From Prorocentrum cordatum (taxonomy: Eukaryota; Sar; Dinophyceae; Prorocentrales; Prorocentraceae), in assembly GCA_963575745.1 (NCBI GenBank), contig CAUYUJ010020267.1, forward strand, positions 53,501 to 117,500: 64,000 bases of DNA. The letters run 5' to 3'. This document shows, piece by piece, positions 62,851 to 64,000 of this stretch. A program made the position numbers and the translations under genes. Below the pieces are notes generated by a model. It did no database searches and was not told the origin of the DNA. It saw only the letters and a list, made by a program, of their open reading frames with translations. Positions within the stretch are counted from its first letter, which is position 1. Every line of letters begins with the position of its first letter.

Positions 62851-64000
62851 CAGGAAAAGGAAAACCGGTACCACCATCACCAGGGACAACGAGCGGGAGA
62901 AGCCAGGGGTGGCCCCCACGGCTGCGTGTTCCCCCCCCCCCCCTCTCGCTCGAGACATCCCCCATCCCCAGCTTGAGGAGGCATCGTGGACCTCCTCGCT
63001 TGAGGTGGTCACCCTGGTGGCTGTGTCGCTTCTCCTTCCCCCGGTGTCGCTTCCCTCCTGTCTGGGGCGCGCAAGATGCCCAGGTCTCGCCTGAGCCGCC
63101 GTCCAGGCCCTCGGACGTGCACTCCGTGTCCTGCCCGCCGCCGCCCAGACAGGAGGCAGGGAAGCTCGGCTACTCTCCGCGGCCCGCGGGGGGGGGGAAG
63201 CTGTGAAGAGGTGTCATGATGTGAATGCCTCAAGATGCTCTTCAGGAGTTCCGGAGTACCTGGCGGCACTCGATTCTGGAGCCCGTTCGGAACAACAGGA
63301 AGCCCTGGCAATCCTGAGAACCTCGGAACTCTTGGAACCCATCAATTTCATTGTGTCTTGCTCCTCGGAAAAATGGGGATGGGGCAAGCCTTCTCAGAAC
63401 GCGTCGGACCTTTTCGGAAGCCTTCCGCCTTTTAAGAAGCCGCCCGTGGCTCCCGAGGCAGCTCAAGAAACTTCTCATGCGGCTGGAGGCCTCGGCGCGC
63501 CGCCGATACACCCCAAGAGTGGCCCTGGGCAGGGGTGACCCTTGGTGTGCGGACTTCGGGGGAGGAGCGGCGGAACCAAACCCAGGCGCGCAAGCCGTTG
63601 CCCTCGCACCGCACTCAGCAATCGGGGGACCACAACGGGCCCGCACCATGGGTCACTCTGAAGCAGGGTCACCCTGAGGCGGTGTTCATACTATTTCTGG
63701 TCAAAGTCGTTACCGAGGGGGAGGCCTTGGTATGTAATGGTAACGGTTGGGCGGGGTGGGGCACGTCGGGGCGAGGATGCGCTGCGATTGCCACAGTGTG
63801 CGCACGACCATGGGGGGGGGGTCGGCCCCCTCCCCCTGCATACGATCGTGTCCGTGACCCAGGGGTGGGGGGGATGGGTTTGGCCCGGGTGACGACCGTT
63901 ACGATGAAGAAGATAAACAACAATCTCTCTTACCTACACCTCGCCATCGCTCGGACGTTCATGCCCCATGCATTTTGCGATGTCCTGCGTGCACTTGTTC

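Overview
The window looks like nuclear DNA of a dinoflagellate. The strongest evidence is a complete copy of the dinoflagellate trans-spliced leader (minus strand, 39,662 to 39,641) followed by truncated relic leaders, which is the known signature of an mRNA copied back into the genome. Supporting signs are high GC, very low gene density, very large amounts of triplet, minisatellite and tandem repeat DNA, and decayed retroelements whose peptides resemble those common in dinoflagellate genomes. The genus cannot be fixed from the sequence; a Prorocentrum-, Polarella- or Symbiodiniaceae-like genome is an inference. No intact conserved cellular gene, rRNA, tRNA or CRISPR array was found. Most long open frames are artefacts of GC-rich or triplet-repeat DNA.

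Layout. 1-4.6 kb: CGT/CGC-type low complexity, a first copy of a dispersed repeat, minisatellites, and a probable Ty1/copia RNase H remnant (minus, 3.7-4.27 kb). 4.6-6.6 kb: a GC hairpin and a 386-bp tandem array. 6.6-10.4 kb: three weak protein-like stretches. 10.4-13.5 kb: four foldback or MITE-like elements and members of dispersed families. 13.5-18.9 kb: CT- and TCG-rich simple repeats. 18.9-23.4 kb: a decayed non-LTR retrotransposon (LINE-1 of this window) on the minus strand, from an N-terminal domain through a reverse transcriptase with an ADD box to a C-terminal Cys/His motif.

24.9-33.9 kb (minus strand) is the richest part. From 33.87 to 29.94 kb lies a degraded element with a Cys-rich transmembrane ORF1, a reverse transcriptase and an RNase H. 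From 28.67 to 24.88 kb lies a second element with an RNase H of a different type and a tyrosine recombinase. It has terminal repeats ordered A1-coding-B1-A2-B2, the split direct repeat structure described for PAT/Ngaro-type tyrosine-recombinase retrotransposons.

34-37 kb is degenerate repeat DNA. 37,100-39,677 is a textbook retroposed mRNA: 17-bp target-site duplications, a 9-nt poly(A) tail, an Ala/Pro/Glu-rich coding region with in-frame 41-residue repeats, and a spliced leader plus relics. 39.7-43 kb is CT/GA-rich with unassigned ORFs. 43.3-45.8 kb holds four copies of a repeat and the C-terminal part of a second LINE (RNase H plus a Cys motif). 47.5-48.4 kb is a probable broken gene with a 38-residue transmembrane tail ORF; 51.9 kb is a probable CBM1-like exon. 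49.6-64 kb is dominated by repeats, including a 3-kb alternating array (59.1-62.2 kb) whose last units carry C/A...T/G homopolymer foldbacks.

How the parts fit: the LINEs supply a plausible target-primed reverse transcription machinery for the SL-bearing retrocopy. The tyrosine-recombinase element would have integrated by recombination. All recognised retroelement enzymes are frameshifted, and the recombinase appears to lack its nucleophilic tyrosine, so this is a retroelement graveyard rather than an active locus.
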